A stretch of 33,773 bases of DNA from an uncultured Oscillospiraceae bacterium (GCA_910579595.1 CAJTVM010000022.1:1-33773), one strand, 5' to 3'. Counted from the stretch's first letter, positions 1-7,828 are shown. Notes: generated from the letters alone by a model not told the origin. Translations and numbers: made by a program.

Positions 1-25
1 TAAGTAAGTGATTTCCCCTCTCTTT

Positions 26-65
26 CGCGGGAGGCCCGGAAAAACCGGGCCTCCCGCGCTTTTTT
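26..65 (+). terminator. Rho-independent terminator of an upstream gene
   Basis: A 14-bp perfect stem (26-39 with 45-58) closes on a five-A loop and is followed by six T residues (60-65). It points rightward, so it ends a gene lying left of the window. The TAA triplets at 1-3 and 5-7 could be that gene's stop, but no coding sequence is visible. Confidence 0.85.
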
Positions 66-179
66 GCCCTGCGGGAACGCCTCCTTTTTGCCCAATCCGG
101 GTCCGCACACATTAAGGCATGAAACAGCTGTTTTGATTTGATTGACAGGGGATTTTTGTGGACGCAGGAAGGAAGTTTA

Positions 180-188
180 TGATATAAT
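180..188 (+). promoter_or_regulatory. Extended -10 promoter of the OLD-like gene
   Basis: TGA followed by a perfect TATAAT (183-188) forms an extended -10 element about 65 bp before the start codon. A TTGACA at 142-147 is 35 bp upstream, too far to pair with it, so the extended -10 probably carries the promoter. The gene therefore seems transcribed on its own. Confidence 0.6.
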
Positions 189-253
189 AAAAGAGCATAA
201 GGTGTGATTTGCGCCAAAGAGAAAACATATTGTAAAAAGGGTGCGAAAATGCT

Positions 254-2074
254 ATGTATCAGTTTCATATTGACGAAATTTCTGTTAATACTGCAAGGGG
301 GCCGCTGAGTATTCTGCCCAAGAAGATCAATGTTCTGGTAGGGCCGAACAACGCCGGGAAAAGCCGCCTGCTGCGGGAAATTCGGGACTACCTATCCGGA
401 GATATGCTGGATCTCAAAATATTGGATGAGATTCGGTATCCGTTTCCGGAAAGCCTGTCTGAATTGGATGCGGCGTACCATATCACGGACAAAATGGCCC
501 AGGATATCAATGGAAACTGGATGCTGAAGTCGTATTCCAATAAGCCCACCCATGCACTGGATATGAATGTTACCCTGGAGAACTATCATATGCGGAGTAT
601 GTCCCTGCTGAGTGGAGACTGGGTTCAGCACTTTGAGCAAATCATTTCCATGAGCGATCGTCCCCAATTCTTTACATGGTGCGGCTCTCTGTTCTATCAA
701 TACCTGGGAACGGAGGAGCGGTTGACCATCTGCAAAACCCAGAGGAACTATGGCATGGATAGGAACGACATTAACTTTCTGTCCTCCGTTCGGTTCCAAG
801 GCCAGCTGCTGGATGAGCTGACAGACAAGGTTTGGCAGCTCTTTAAAAGGGATATCTTTCTGGATACGCAGACATTGGGAGACCGGTTGGCTTTCCGGGT
901 AGGCGAGGATTTTTCCTATGCCAAGAATGGCCGGATCAATTCCGAGGATCTGGCCAGAAGGCTATTCCGGGAGAGCCTTCTGGATAACCAAGGCGACGGG
1001 TTGAAAAGCTTCGTGTCAACATTTCTTTCCCTAAAAGCGGACCGGCGCAGTGTGCTCTTGCTGGACGAGCCAGAGGCGTTCCTGCATCCGCCCCTGGCCC
1101 GGCAAGTAGGTGAACTGATTGCGGAGGCCCAGGCAGAGGAACGCTCCATCTTTGTGGCAACGCACAGCGTGGAAATTTTAAAAGGCATCCTATCCAAAAG
1201 CCAGGATGTCAACGTGATCCGCATCGCCCAGCTCAGACCCGGCGAAAATGAAATTACCGTGTTAGAACAGGATGTGCTGGACAATATTTTGCAGGACGCA
1301 CTGCTGCGGGTGTCCCGGGTATTGGAGGGCGTATTCTGCGAAAAGGTGGTCATCACAGAAGCGGAGGCGGACGAGTTAGTCTACCAAGAGCTTCTGGAGA
1401 AAATTGTGCCGGAGTCTGGGGCGTACTTTGCCCACGGACAAAACAAACAGACCTTGGCTGAGATTGCAAAAATGTATCAGAAGATCGGCATTCAGTACGA
1501 AATTATTACAGATTTCGATATTTTGCGAGTTCCATCGGAGTTTAACAAGTTTTTGCTGCTGATGCCGTTGGATGATAGAAACCGGCAGCGGATCCTGAGC
1601 TATGCGAACAGACTTCGTGAATTTGTAAATCAGTCCGTCAACACGGATGGCTTATCAGAGAAGGAGCGGGAAGATAAGGAAAAGAAGCAGCGGCGCAATG
1701 CGTATCACAAACGGGGCGTTCGTTTTTTTGAGGAGGGTGTACAGAAAAAAATCCGGGAAATTTTGGATCTGCTGAGCGCCCACCACCTGCATATCCTTGA
1801 AACCGGTGAGTTGGAGACGATTTTGGAGGAGTACGGCGTTGCCTATGCATCAGACAAGGGCAAGTGGTTTGATGGAGCCATCAAGCGAATTGCCGAGCTG
1901 AAGCCGGAGGACATCCGCCAAGAAAGCATGGTGTTCCGGTTTATCAGTCGGATTGCGGGAGTGCCCGTATCGGCTCCTCAAAAACTTGACTCAAGGCAGC
2001 AGGAAGGGGAATTTGAGAAAGGAACGGAACGTAACCAGATCTATCTTCTGCCTCCGCTTACTGAAAACAGTTAA
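254..2074 (+). CDS. OLD-like ATPase with C-terminal TOPRIM domain
   Basis: A 606-residue protein. The N-terminal half is an ABC/SMC-type ATPase: Walker A GPNNAGKS at 30-37, a signature-like stretch around 244-255, Walker B LLLDEPE at 268-274 with catalytic Glu272, and the THS switch His near 304. The C-terminal half has TOPRIM hallmarks: an acidic TEAEADE segment at 369-374 in the position of the usual EGxxDE, and a TDFD pair with Asp420 and Asp422. This is the architecture of overcoming-lysogenization-defect (OLD) nucleases, which couple ATP hydrolysis to metal-dependent DNA cleavage. Many homologues are phage-defence proteins, some partnered by a UvrD-type helicase (Gabija) or another effector; no partner is present here. 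The start has an AAGGG stretch about 12 nt upstream. An ATG at 249 is out of frame and ends quickly. The family is fairly certain; nuclease activity and defence role are inferred. Confidence 0.8.
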   Translation: MYQFHIDEISVNTARGPLSILPKKINVLVGPNNAGKSRLLREIRDYLSGDMLDLKILDEIRYPFPESLSELDAAYHITDKMAQDINGNWMLKSYSNKPTHALDMNVTLENYHMRSMSLLSGDWVQHFEQIISMSDRPQFFTWCGSLFYQYLGTEERLTICKTQRNYGMDRNDINFLSSVRFQGQLLDELTDKVWQLFKRDIFLDTQTLGDRLAFRVGEDFSYAKNGRINSEDLARRLFRESLLDNQGDGLKSFVSTFLSLKADRRSVLLLDEPEAFLHPPLARQVGELIAEAQAEERSIFVATHSVEILKGILSKSQDVNVIRIAQLRPGENEITVLEQDVLDNILQDALLRVSRVLEGVFCEKVVITEAEADELVYQELLEKIVPESGAYFAHGQNKQTLAEIAKMYQKIGIQYEIITDFDILRVPSEFNKFLLLMPLDDRNRQRILSYANRLREFVNQSVNTDGLSEKEREDKEKKQRRNAYHKRGVRFFEEGVQKKIREILDLLSAHHLHILETGELETILEEYGVAYASDKGKWFDGAIKRIAELKPEDIRQESMVFRFISRIAGVPVSAPQKLDSRQQEGEFEKGTERNQIYLLPPLTENS

Positions 2075-2147
2075 GAGGATAGAAAGATTCCGCCTGGACT
2101 GGGCTGCGTTTTCATGGAATAATTACATCGCTGCAATCGCGTATAAA

Positions 2148-2190
2148 GGCGGTTCCGTCAAGTCCAGATTGACAGAACCGCCCTTTTTTT
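2148..2190 (+). terminator. Terminator after the OLD-like gene, possibly bidirectional
   Basis: An 8-bp GC-rich stem (2148-2155 with 2175-2182), extended by four more pairs past one mismatch, is followed by seven T residues (2184-2190). On the minus strand the hairpin is followed by TTTATA, so it might also catch read-through from the convergent repressor gene. Confidence 0.8.
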
Positions 2191-2208
2191 GTACTGGACA
2201 GAGAATCC

Positions 2209-2230
2209 AGCCGGGCCTTCTGGCCCGGCT
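2209..2230. other. Perfect GC-rich hairpin in the convergent gap
   Basis: A 9-bp perfect stem (2209-2217 with 2222-2230) closes on the tetraloop TTCT. Neither strand has a T-tract next to it, so it is not a standard intrinsic terminator. It lies between the OLD-like terminator and the end of the repressor gene and may stabilise mRNA 3' ends. Confidence 0.4.
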
Positions 2231-2367
2231 CCTTGTATTTCCCCGATCTGTATGGAAGATCCTTGCCGACCCGCCGGAATGTGAAACGTTCAGATTCGAG
2301 CATATTGTCGAATGAGGGTGAACGCTCTGTGATGGAGCTGCTGGAGCGCCGCAGGGGAGAGGACAGT

Positions 2368-3363
2368 CTATGTGCTCTCCCGTTCTACCAGTACGGTTGC
2401 GAACGTCACATATTGTGGGGATGGTTTTTGGTCTGTGGGTGCTTCAATCTCCTCAATTACCATCTTGGCCGCCTTTTTCCCCATCTCGTGGGCGGGCATT
2501 TCCATGGAGGTCATAGCGGTTTCCAGCATACCGCCCACCGAGTGCCCGGTCAGGCTAATGACCTTGACCTCCTCCGGGATGCGGATTTCTCGCTCCGTCA
2601 GGGCCCGGATGGCCCCCAGACCTTGGATATCCACCGCCGCCAAGATCCCGTCCAGGCCGGGTACGGTGTCCAGCAGCTGGTTTGCACATTCATAGCCGTA
2701 CTCAAAGCTGTTGACGGGATACTGGCACTGGCTAAAATGCGCTGACAACCCAAAGTCTTTGACCGCCTTGCGGTATCCGTCGTGCCGCCCCTTGTAGGGG
2801 GCCAGATCCAACGATCCATTGATGAGGCCAATCTCCCAACACCCTTTTTGCTGGAGAAACCGCACCGCCTCATAGCCGCAGGCCTCGTAATCCGCCACCA
2901 CGCTGCTGATCTGTCCCTCCTGCTGCCGGACCATCTGAACCACCGCCACGCCGCTGGCCCGGATGTCCCGCACAATCCGCCCGTTGCGCCCGGTGCCGGC
3001 GATGATAATGCCGTCCACAAAACCATTTCGCAGCCGGTTCAGACAATCCCGCTCCACTTTGGGATCGTCCTCTGTGTTGCAGATTAGTGTGGCGTAACCC
3101 AGATCCCTGGCGCCCTGCTCGATACCCTGCAAAAGCTCTGAAAAGATGGCCAGGTGGAGCCGGGGGATTACCACGCCGATGGTGCGGCGTTTGCCCTGCC
3201 GCAGGGCCTGAGCCATCACGTTGGGATGGTAGCCCAGCTCCTTCACTGCGGCATAGATCCGTTCCTTTGTGTCTGGGTGGACGTAGGAGGTATTGTTCAG
3301 CGCCCGAGACACGGTGCTGACATCCACGCAGGCCAGCCTGGCTACGTCCTTCAAGGTGGCCAT
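2368..3363 (-). CDS. LacI-family transcriptional repressor
   Basis: A 331-residue LacI/GalR protein. The N-terminal helix-turn-helix reads TLKDVARLACVDVSTVSRAL and is followed by the hinge-helix region (PNVMAQALRQGKRRTIGVV). The rest is a periplasmic-binding-like effector domain starting at IGVVIP. An ATG six bases further upstream (3369) almost touches the ribosome site AAGGAGGG (3377-3370), whereas the ATG at 3363 is 6-7 nt from it, so 3363 is preferred. The gene is divergent from the lyase-transporter operon, and matching palindromes lie downstream of both promoters, so it most likely represses that operon and itself. The effector is unknown but is probably the operon's substrate or a product of it. 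Confidence 0.92.
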   Translation of the reverse strand: MATLKDVARLACVDVSTVSRALNNTSYVHPDTKERIYAAVKELGYHPNVMAQALRQGKRRTIGVVIPRLHLAIFSELLQGIEQGARDLGYATLICNTEDDPKVERDCLNRLRNGFVDGIIIAGTGRNGRIVRDIRASGVAVVQMVRQQEGQISSVVADYEACGYEAVRFLQQKGCWEIGLINGSLDLAPYKGRHDGYRKAVKDFGLSAHFSQCQYPVNSFEYGYECANQLLDTVPGLDGILAAVDIQGLGAIRALTEREIRIPEEVKVISLTGHSVGGMLETAMTSMEMPAHEMGKKAAKMVIEEIEAPTDQKPSPQYVTFATVLVEREST

Positions 3364-3379
3364 AGCCATCCCTCCTTGT

Positions 3380-3391
3380 GCAAACGTTTGC
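3380..3391. promoter_or_regulatory. Operator O1, LacI-type palindrome
   Basis: A perfect 12-bp palindrome, GCAAACGTTTGC, with the central CG pair typical of LacI/GalR operators. It lies about 20 bp downstream of the repressor's own -10 box, fitting autorepression. Confidence 0.7.
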
Positions 3392-3410
3392 TGTTTTCTG
3401 AGATGCCACT

Positions 3411-3438
3411 ATTATAAATACTTTTTTCAAATATGCAA
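3411..3438 (-). promoter_or_regulatory. Promoter of the LacI-family gene
   Basis: Read on the minus strand: TTGCAT (3438-3433), a 16-bp spacer and a perfect TATAAT (3416-3411). Transcription would start near 3404, just before operator O1. Confidence 0.65.
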
Positions 3439-3518
3439 GCCATTTTTCCTGTTTCTGTATTCCAGCAATGATATTCGTTGTTTAGCACAAAAATTAGCTG
3501 AATATTATGTGCATATTG

Positions 3519-3562
3519 AACGTTTGTGCAAAACTTTGCAAAGCGTATGCAAAACATTGCAG
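3519..3562. promoter_or_regulatory. Phased TGCA half-site cluster with an operator-like AACGTTTG
   Basis: AACGTTTG (3519-3526) resembles the core of O1. It is followed by TGCA at 3527, 3537, 3548 and 3558, spaced 10, 11 and 10 bp, that is one per helical turn on the same DNA face. The cluster ends 15 bp before the -35 box of the lyase operon. It could be an auxiliary repressor site or an activator array. Confidence 0.45.
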
Positions 3563-3577
3563 GGGAGAGCAAATCCA

Positions 3578-3606
3578 TTGACTTTTCACTTCCGGGCTGG
3601 TATAAC
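3578..3606 (+). promoter_or_regulatory. Promoter of the lyase-transporter operon
   Basis: TTGACT (3578-3583), a 17-bp spacer and TATAAC (3601-3606). The predicted start near 3613 lies immediately before operator O2. Confidence 0.75.
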
Positions 3607-3619
3607 TGAACCATCGAAA

Positions 3620-3631
3620 GCAATCGTTTGC
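3620..3631. promoter_or_regulatory. Operator O2, LacI-type near-palindrome
   Basis: GCAATCGTTTGC differs from O1 at one base (T for A at position 5). It sits just downstream of the predicted transcription start of the lyase operon, where a bound repressor would block elongation or promoter escape. Confidence 0.65.
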
Positions 3632-3728
3632 ACAACCACTCAAATCCGGGGCGCGCGACCTGAAGATGGGGGCTTGAGGCAGACACCATGACCACAAATC
3701 AAATTTTCAGTAAAAGGAGAAATTTATC

Positions 3729-4700
3729 ATGGCTAAAGTCAAAACCTTCAAGACCATTTTCCCTGCGGTATCCGTTCCCCTGAACGACGACTACTCCATC
3801 AATGAGGCTGAGTTCCGCGTCTATCTGCGCTGGATCAAGAGCTTCTACGGCAAGGGCATCGAGGGCCTGGTGTGCAACGGCCACACTGGTGAGATCACCG
3901 GCCTGACCCGGGCCGAGCGCAAGCGTGTGGTGGAAATCTGCGCCGAGGAGTGCGGCGACGTCATGACCATCATCTCCGGTGTCAACTGCGAGAACACGCA
4001 GGAGTCCATCGAAATGGCCGCCGAGGCCAAGGCCGCCGGCGCCGACGGCATCCTGCTCATGCCCCCCCATATGTGGCTGCGCTTCGGCATGAACGCCAAC
4101 GCCCCCTTCCAGTACGTCAAGGACGTGGCCGAGGGCGCCGACATCGACATCATCATCCACCTGTACCCCGCCACCTCCAAGGCGTTCTACCCGGTGGAAA
4201 CCCTCATCAAGATGTGCAAGGAAATCGACCATGTGAAGTGCATCAAGATGGGCACCCGCGTCACCTCCATCTATGAGCACGACGTGCGCCTGCTCCGCGA
4301 GGAGTGCCCGGATATCTCCCTCATCACCTGCCATGACGAGACATTGTGCGTCAGCTGGTTCCCCGGCATGGACGGCGCCCTCATCGGCTTCGCTGGATGT
4401 GTGCCCGAGCTGATCTGCCCCGCCCGCGAGGTGTTCGCCAACCCCGACAAGCACACCCTGAAGGAGGCCCAGGACTGGTCCGACCGCATCTACCATATCT
4501 CCCAGGCCATCTATGGCGGCGGCCAGCCCTCCGGCGAGGCCCACGCCCGGCTGAAGGAGGCCCTGTATCAGCGGGGTATCTTCTCCAACGCCCTCATGCG
4601 CAAGCCCGTTCTGCCCCTGGACCAGGAGGAGAAGGACTGGGTGGCTCTGGGCCTGGAGCGCAGCCAGCTGCCCAAGGTGGATATGGAGCAGTACAAGTAA
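3729..4700 (+). CDS. DapA/NanA-family pyruvate-type lyase or synthase
   Basis: A 323-residue TIM-barrel protein of the dihydrodipicolinate synthase / N-acetylneuraminate lyase superfamily. Visible hallmarks are GHTGE at 51-55 (the family's G(T/N)TGE pyruvate-carboxylate loop), Tyr146 in HLYPATS, and the expected Schiff-base Lys173 in CIKMGT, 27 residues later as in DapA. It should form or cleave a C-C bond to pyruvate or another 2-oxo acid. Its operon with a transporter, and not with lysine genes, points to catabolism, not lysine synthesis. The residues after Tyr differ from DapA (YPATS instead of YNVPxRT), so the partner substrate is probably not aspartate semialdehyde. An AAAGGAGA ribosome site lies 9-10 nt before the ATG. 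The substrate is not assignable. Confidence 0.85.
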   Translation: MAKVKTFKTIFPAVSVPLNDDYSINEAEFRVYLRWIKSFYGKGIEGLVCNGHTGEITGLTRAERKRVVEICAEECGDVMTIISGVNCENTQESIEMAAEAKAAGADGILLMPPHMWLRFGMNANAPFQYVKDVAEGADIDIIIHLYPATSKAFYPVETLIKMCKEIDHVKCIKMGTRVTSIYEHDVRLLREECPDISLITCHDETLCVSWFPGMDGALIGFAGCVPELICPAREVFANPDKHTLKEAQDWSDRIYHISQAIYGGGQPSGEAHARLKEALYQRGIFSNALMRKPVLPLDQEEKDWVALGLERSQLPKVDMEQYK

Positions 4701-4728
4701 GCACATAACATCGCATTCCCAACTATTC

Positions 4729-4760
4729 GGGGCGCTGTGCTTTGGCGCAGCGCCCCTTTT
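4729..4760 (+). terminator. Intra-operon hairpin with short T-tract
   Basis: A 9-bp GC-rich stem (4729-4737 with 4748-4756) followed by TTTT and ATCTT. It lies between the lyase and transporter genes, so it is probably a partial terminator or processing hairpin that lowers transporter expression relative to the lyase. Confidence 0.5.
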
Positions 4761-4778
4761 ATCTTGACGGAGGTGCTT

Positions 4779-6062
4779 ATGAGCGAGAAAACTGAGAGCG
4801 GGACCGTCTTTGGTGAAGACATCAAGCGGCTCCCCCTGAAAGATCTGGTGAAGCGGATCGGCCCCGGCCTGATCGCCACCGGCATCGTCATCGGCCCCGG
4901 CGCGGTGACCACCGCCTCCATGCTGGGCGCGGACTACGGCTACCAGCTGATGTGGTTGTTTATCCCCATCGTCTTTATGGGCATTACCTTTATGCTCACC
5001 ACCAACAGGTTGGCCATTGTCAGCGGCCTGCCTACCATCCACGCCATCCGGAAATATTACGGGCCTGTGGCCTCCGGCGTGGTAAGCGTGGCGGTGTTCC
5101 TGTCCTGCCTGTTTTTTACCATGGGCAACATTTCCGGCACCGGGGCGGGGATGAACTTGATTTTCGGTATCGACTGGAAGATCGGCTCGGCCATTATGCT
5201 TGCCATTGTCCTCTACTGCTACTTTGCCAAAAATGTGTACTCCAAGGTGGAGAAGATCATCACGCTGTGCATTTTGGTGATGATCGTATCCTTCTACGCC
5301 ACCCTGGTGGGGGTAGGCGGCCCGGACTGGGGCGAGATGGGCAAGGGACTGGTAGGCTTCCGCATCCCTGAGGGCAGCCTGGGTACAGCGCTGGCTTTCA
5401 TCTCCACCAACGCGGCCATCACCGCAGGCATTTACGCCACCTACCTGGGTAAGGAGAAGAAGTGGAAGAAGGAGGACCTGTTCAACGGCGTTATGTTCAC
5501 CGACGCCCTGGTCCACGTCATCAGTGTCATCCTGATCTCCGGGGCCATCATCCTGGTGGGTGCCGTGGTGCTTCATCCCCAGGGGCTGTCCATTAAAGCC
5601 CCCGCTCAGCTGGCGGAGATGCTGGTGCCCATCATGGGTAATGCGGCGCGGTACATCATGGGCCTGGCCCTGGTAGGCGCGGGCTTCTCCTCGCTGCTGG
5701 CCAACACCCAGCGGGGCATGGTGCTGCTGGGCGCCGGGTTTGAGCAGGATGTCGGCTTGGAGAGCAAATTTGTCCGCTTTGGCTGTCTGGCCTGCTTGGC
5801 CTTCGCGGCAGTGGTGTGCTACAGCTACGGCGGTTCCCCCACCCAGCTGATCCTCATGGCCAATATCGCCACGTCCATCGCCACCCCCTTTGGCGGGTTG
5901 TTTACCCTGCTGCTGCTGTGGCGCAAGGACATCAATGAAGGCTACAAAAAGCCCACCGCACTGCGCCTCTGCATGACCATCAGCTACGTGTTCGCGCTGA
6001 TTATGACGATCTCGGCGCTGTCCACCCAGCTGCCCAAGCTGCTGAAACTCTTTGGCGGTTAA
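4779..6062 (+). CDS. Atypical Nramp-fold transporter without metal-site motifs
   Basis: A 427-residue multi-pass membrane protein of the SLC11/Nramp fold, with about eleven hydrophobic segments. The TM1 family pattern GPGL..(I)xPG..(T).xMLGAxYGY..MW is clear at residues 28-59. In true Mn/Fe transporters TM1 carries DPGN and TM6 carries MPH. Here TM1 reads IGPGA (38-42), replacing the metal-binding Asp and Asn by Gly and Ala, and the TM6 region (about 205-221) has STNAAITAG with no Met-Pro-His. Divalent metal transport is therefore unlikely. Its operon with a lyase under a LacI-type repressor suggests uptake of an organic substrate. GGAGGT at 4769-4774 places the start at ATG 4779, not at in-frame triplets further upstream. 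A similar protein is encoded at 11783-13033. Confidence 0.85.
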   Translation: MSEKTESGTVFGEDIKRLPLKDLVKRIGPGLIATGIVIGPGAVTTASMLGADYGYQLMWLFIPIVFMGITFMLTTNRLAIVSGLPTIHAIRKYYGPVASGVVSVAVFLSCLFFTMGNISGTGAGMNLIFGIDWKIGSAIMLAIVLYCYFAKNVYSKVEKIITLCILVMIVSFYATLVGVGGPDWGEMGKGLVGFRIPEGSLGTALAFISTNAAITAGIYATYLGKEKKWKKEDLFNGVMFTDALVHVISVILISGAIILVGAVVLHPQGLSIKAPAQLAEMLVPIMGNAARYIMGLALVGAGFSSLLANTQRGMVLLGAGFEQDVGLESKFVRFGCLACLAFAAVVCYSYGGSPTQLILMANIATSIATPFGGLFTLLLLWRKDINEGYKKPTALRLCMTISYVFALIMTISALSTQLPKLLKLFGG

Positions 6063-6073
6063 GCATATATAGC

Positions 6074-6112
6074 TTTTGCCCCCGTCCGAATTCATTTCGG
6101 ACGGGGGCAAAA
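6074..6112. terminator. 17-bp perfect hairpin between convergent operons
   Basis: TTTT plus a 13-bp GC-rich arm (6078-6090) pairs with 6096-6108 plus AAAA, giving 17 perfect pairs and a five-base loop. It is symmetrical and lies between two converging operons, so it probably terminates both, although no T-tract follows outside the stem. Confidence 0.6.
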
Positions 6113-6153
6113 CATCAATCATTTCAAAAATCTAAGCCAAGTCCCGTTGGAAG

Positions 6154-7083
6154 TCATTCCGCTCTGTGCGCCGCACCGATCAACTCCGGCCAGCTAAGTT
6201 CGTCGTGGCAGCTCAGATAGGCTTCGAGACCGCTTAAGACTGCGTTTGCCGCATCGGGATTTGCAAACTGGGCGCTCCCGATTCCAACGGCGGAGGCCCC
6301 GGCCAGCACATACTCCAAAGCATCCTCCCAAGTACAGATGCCGCCGCTGGCAATGATCGGCAGCTTGATTCGCTGATACAGATCCCAGGTCCGCAGCACA
6401 CCGATGGGGCGGATTGCCGGACCGCAGATCGGTCCTCGTTCGTTTCCAATTATGGGCCGGCGGGTGCGCCAGTCGATTTTCATGCCCAGCGGCGTGTTTG
6501 TCGTGTACAGCGCATCCGCGCCGCCGGCCTCGATTGCGGAGGCCACTTCCAAGTAATTCTCGTAATTTGTATTGAACTTCACGATAACAGGCAGGGACAC
6601 CACCGCCCGAACAGATTTGACCAAATTATGCGCCGCCTCCGGATCCCGGCTGAACCAGCCGGCACCGTGGATGACATTCGGACAGGCCGCGTTGATCTCC
6701 AGCGCGGCAACCTGCCCACCGAACCGATCTTCCGTCTCCCGGCACAGGGCGACATAATCATCCAAAGTGTTGCCGCCGATGCTGATGATCACTTGGTCCC
6801 GATCCAGTGCGGCCAAAACCTGCGGCATCACCTGTGCAAAGTAAATATCCTTTCCTGGATTCTGGAGACCAATGGAGTTGAGAACGCCGGAAGCAACCTC
6901 GGCAACTCTCTGGGGGCGGTTCCCAAGCCTCGGTTCCGTGGTAAAGGTCTTGAGGCTGACCGCGCCAAACCGGGATAGATCGGTGTACGCAGCCAGTTCA
7001 TATCCATATCCGGTACAGCCGGAGGCACCAAGCACAGGATTCCGGAGGAGGATCCGGCCTAATTGAATTTCAAGGCTTTTCAC
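6154..7083 (-). CDS. Dihydroorotate dehydrogenase, class 1B catalytic subunit (PyrD-like)
   Basis: A 309-residue FMN TIM-barrel enzyme. Visible class 1 hallmarks: NPVLGASGCTGYG at 15-27, FMN-contacting Lys45 in SLKT, LNSIGLQNPG at 68-77, Cys134 in ACPNV (the class 1 catalytic base), NTPLGMKID, and the phosphate-binding ASGGI and GIGSAQF segments. It overlaps the PyrK-type gene by 14 nt, defining an NAD-linked 1B heterotetramer. AAGGAGGTG (7099-7091) lies about 7 nt before the GTG at 7083; in-frame ATGs upstream fall deep in the PyrK gene and lack a ribosome site. In biosynthesis the enzyme oxidises dihydroorotate. With a dihydroorotase, a fumarate-forming lyase and malic enzyme in one operon, the reductive direction (orotate to dihydroorotate) is inferred. 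KFNTN replaces the common KLSPN, so a related cyclic ureide remains possible. Confidence 0.88.
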   Translation of the reverse strand: MKSLEIQLGRILLRNPVLGASGCTGYGYELAAYTDLSRFGAVSLKTFTTEPRLGNRPQRVAEVASGVLNSIGLQNPGKDIYFAQVMPQVLAALDRDQVIISIGGNTLDDYVALCRETEDRFGGQVAALEINAACPNVIHGAGWFSRDPEAAHNLVKSVRAVVSLPVIVKFNTNYENYLEVASAIEAGGADALYTTNTPLGMKIDWRTRRPIIGNERGPICGPAIRPIGVLRTWDLYQRIKLPIIASGGICTWEDALEYVLAGASAVGIGSAQFANPDAANAVLSGLEAYLSCHDELSWPELIGAAHRAE

Positions 7084-7828
7084 CGAAAACCACCTCCTTG
7101 GCCCGGAAAACCGGACCATCTTTGCACACTTTCTTATAGACGATACCTTGTTCTGCACGGATGGCAATGGCGCATCCTAAGCAAATCCCGATTCCACAGG
7201 CCATGCGCCGCTCCACAGAGAGCTGGCATGGGGCATGATATTCCGCCGCGTACTCCGCAACTGTTCCTAATAATCCCTCCGGCCCGCAGGAAAATACGGT
7301 GTCCACACCGTGCCGCAGAACAGATGTCAACACAGCAGGCAGGGCATTGCGGTTTTCAGAGAATACGATCCCAAGCTGCTCTTGGAACGGCAGCACTTTG
7401 AGCAGTTCGGCATCCCGCTGGGGAGAGAACACCAAACGCACCTGCTTTCCTTCGGACAGAAGCCGCTTCGCCAAAAAGGACAGCGGGGCCAAACCAATTC
7501 CGCCCGCAACCAACACGCAGTCCCGATCCTCGGGCTTCCAAGCAAAGCCATTGCCCAAAGGTCCCAGCACATCGACCTTGGCACCCACATCCCATTTGGT
7601 CATTGCCGCTGTGCCGCGACCTACCGTGCGCACCAGAAGGGAAAAGGCTTGATTGCCATCGGCATCAAAAATACTGATAGGCCGGCGGAGGAAAGGCTCG
7701 TAACCGTCTGTGAGCTTAAGCTCTACAAATTGTCCCGGCCGGGCAGTCCGGGCGATGTCAGGGCATTTAAATGTGTATAGGGTGTCCCGTTGGGTAACGG
7801 AACGGATCTCGGTCAGCACAGCAAGCAT
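7070..7828 (-). CDS. Dihydroorotate dehydrogenase electron-transfer subunit (PyrK-like)
   Basis: A 252-residue ferredoxin-NADP-reductase-type protein. An N-terminal FAD domain carries RRPISIFD; the NAD domain has LVAGGIGLAPLSFLAKRL and CGPEGLL. The C-terminal [2Fe-2S] site is CGIGICLGC followed by a fourth Cys in KVCKDGP, the PyrK pattern. It passes electrons between NAD(H) and the FMN of the PyrD-type partner encoded next. AAGGAGG (7842-7836) is 7 nt from ATG 7828 and only 4 nt from the preceding in-frame GTG 7831, so 7828 is chosen. The malic enzyme gene ends 15 nt upstream. The family assignment is firm; a catabolic role comes from context. Confidence 0.9.
   Translation of the reverse strand: MLAVLTEIRSVTQRDTLYTFKCPDIARTARPGQFVELKLTDGYEPFLRRPISIFDADGNQAFSLLVRTVGRGTAAMTKWDVGAKVDVLGPLGNGFAWKPEDRDCVLVAGGIGLAPLSFLAKRLLSEGKQVRLVFSPQRDAELLKVLPFQEQLGIVFSENRNALPAVLTSVLRHGVDTVFSCGPEGLLGTVAEYAAEYHAPCQLSVERRMACGIGICLGCAIAIRAEQGIVYKKVCKDGPVFRAKEVVFGEKP

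Noticed and set aside
142..147. TTGACA as the -35 box of the OLD-like gene promoter
   Set aside because: It is 35 bp from the TATAAT at 183-188, far beyond a workable spacer.
3519..3562. The TGCA array as a CRISPR-like or tandem repeat locus
   Set aside because: The units are only 4-6 bp and about one helical turn apart; this is a protein-binding pattern, not repeats with spacers.
3699..6122. An uninterrupted minus-strand reading frame of about 800 codons opposite the lyase and transporter genes
   Set aside because: It is antisense to two well-supported genes, is rich in His, Gln, Gly and Asp as expected for the complement of GC-rich codons, has no recognisable domain and would cross an intergenic terminator-like hairpin.
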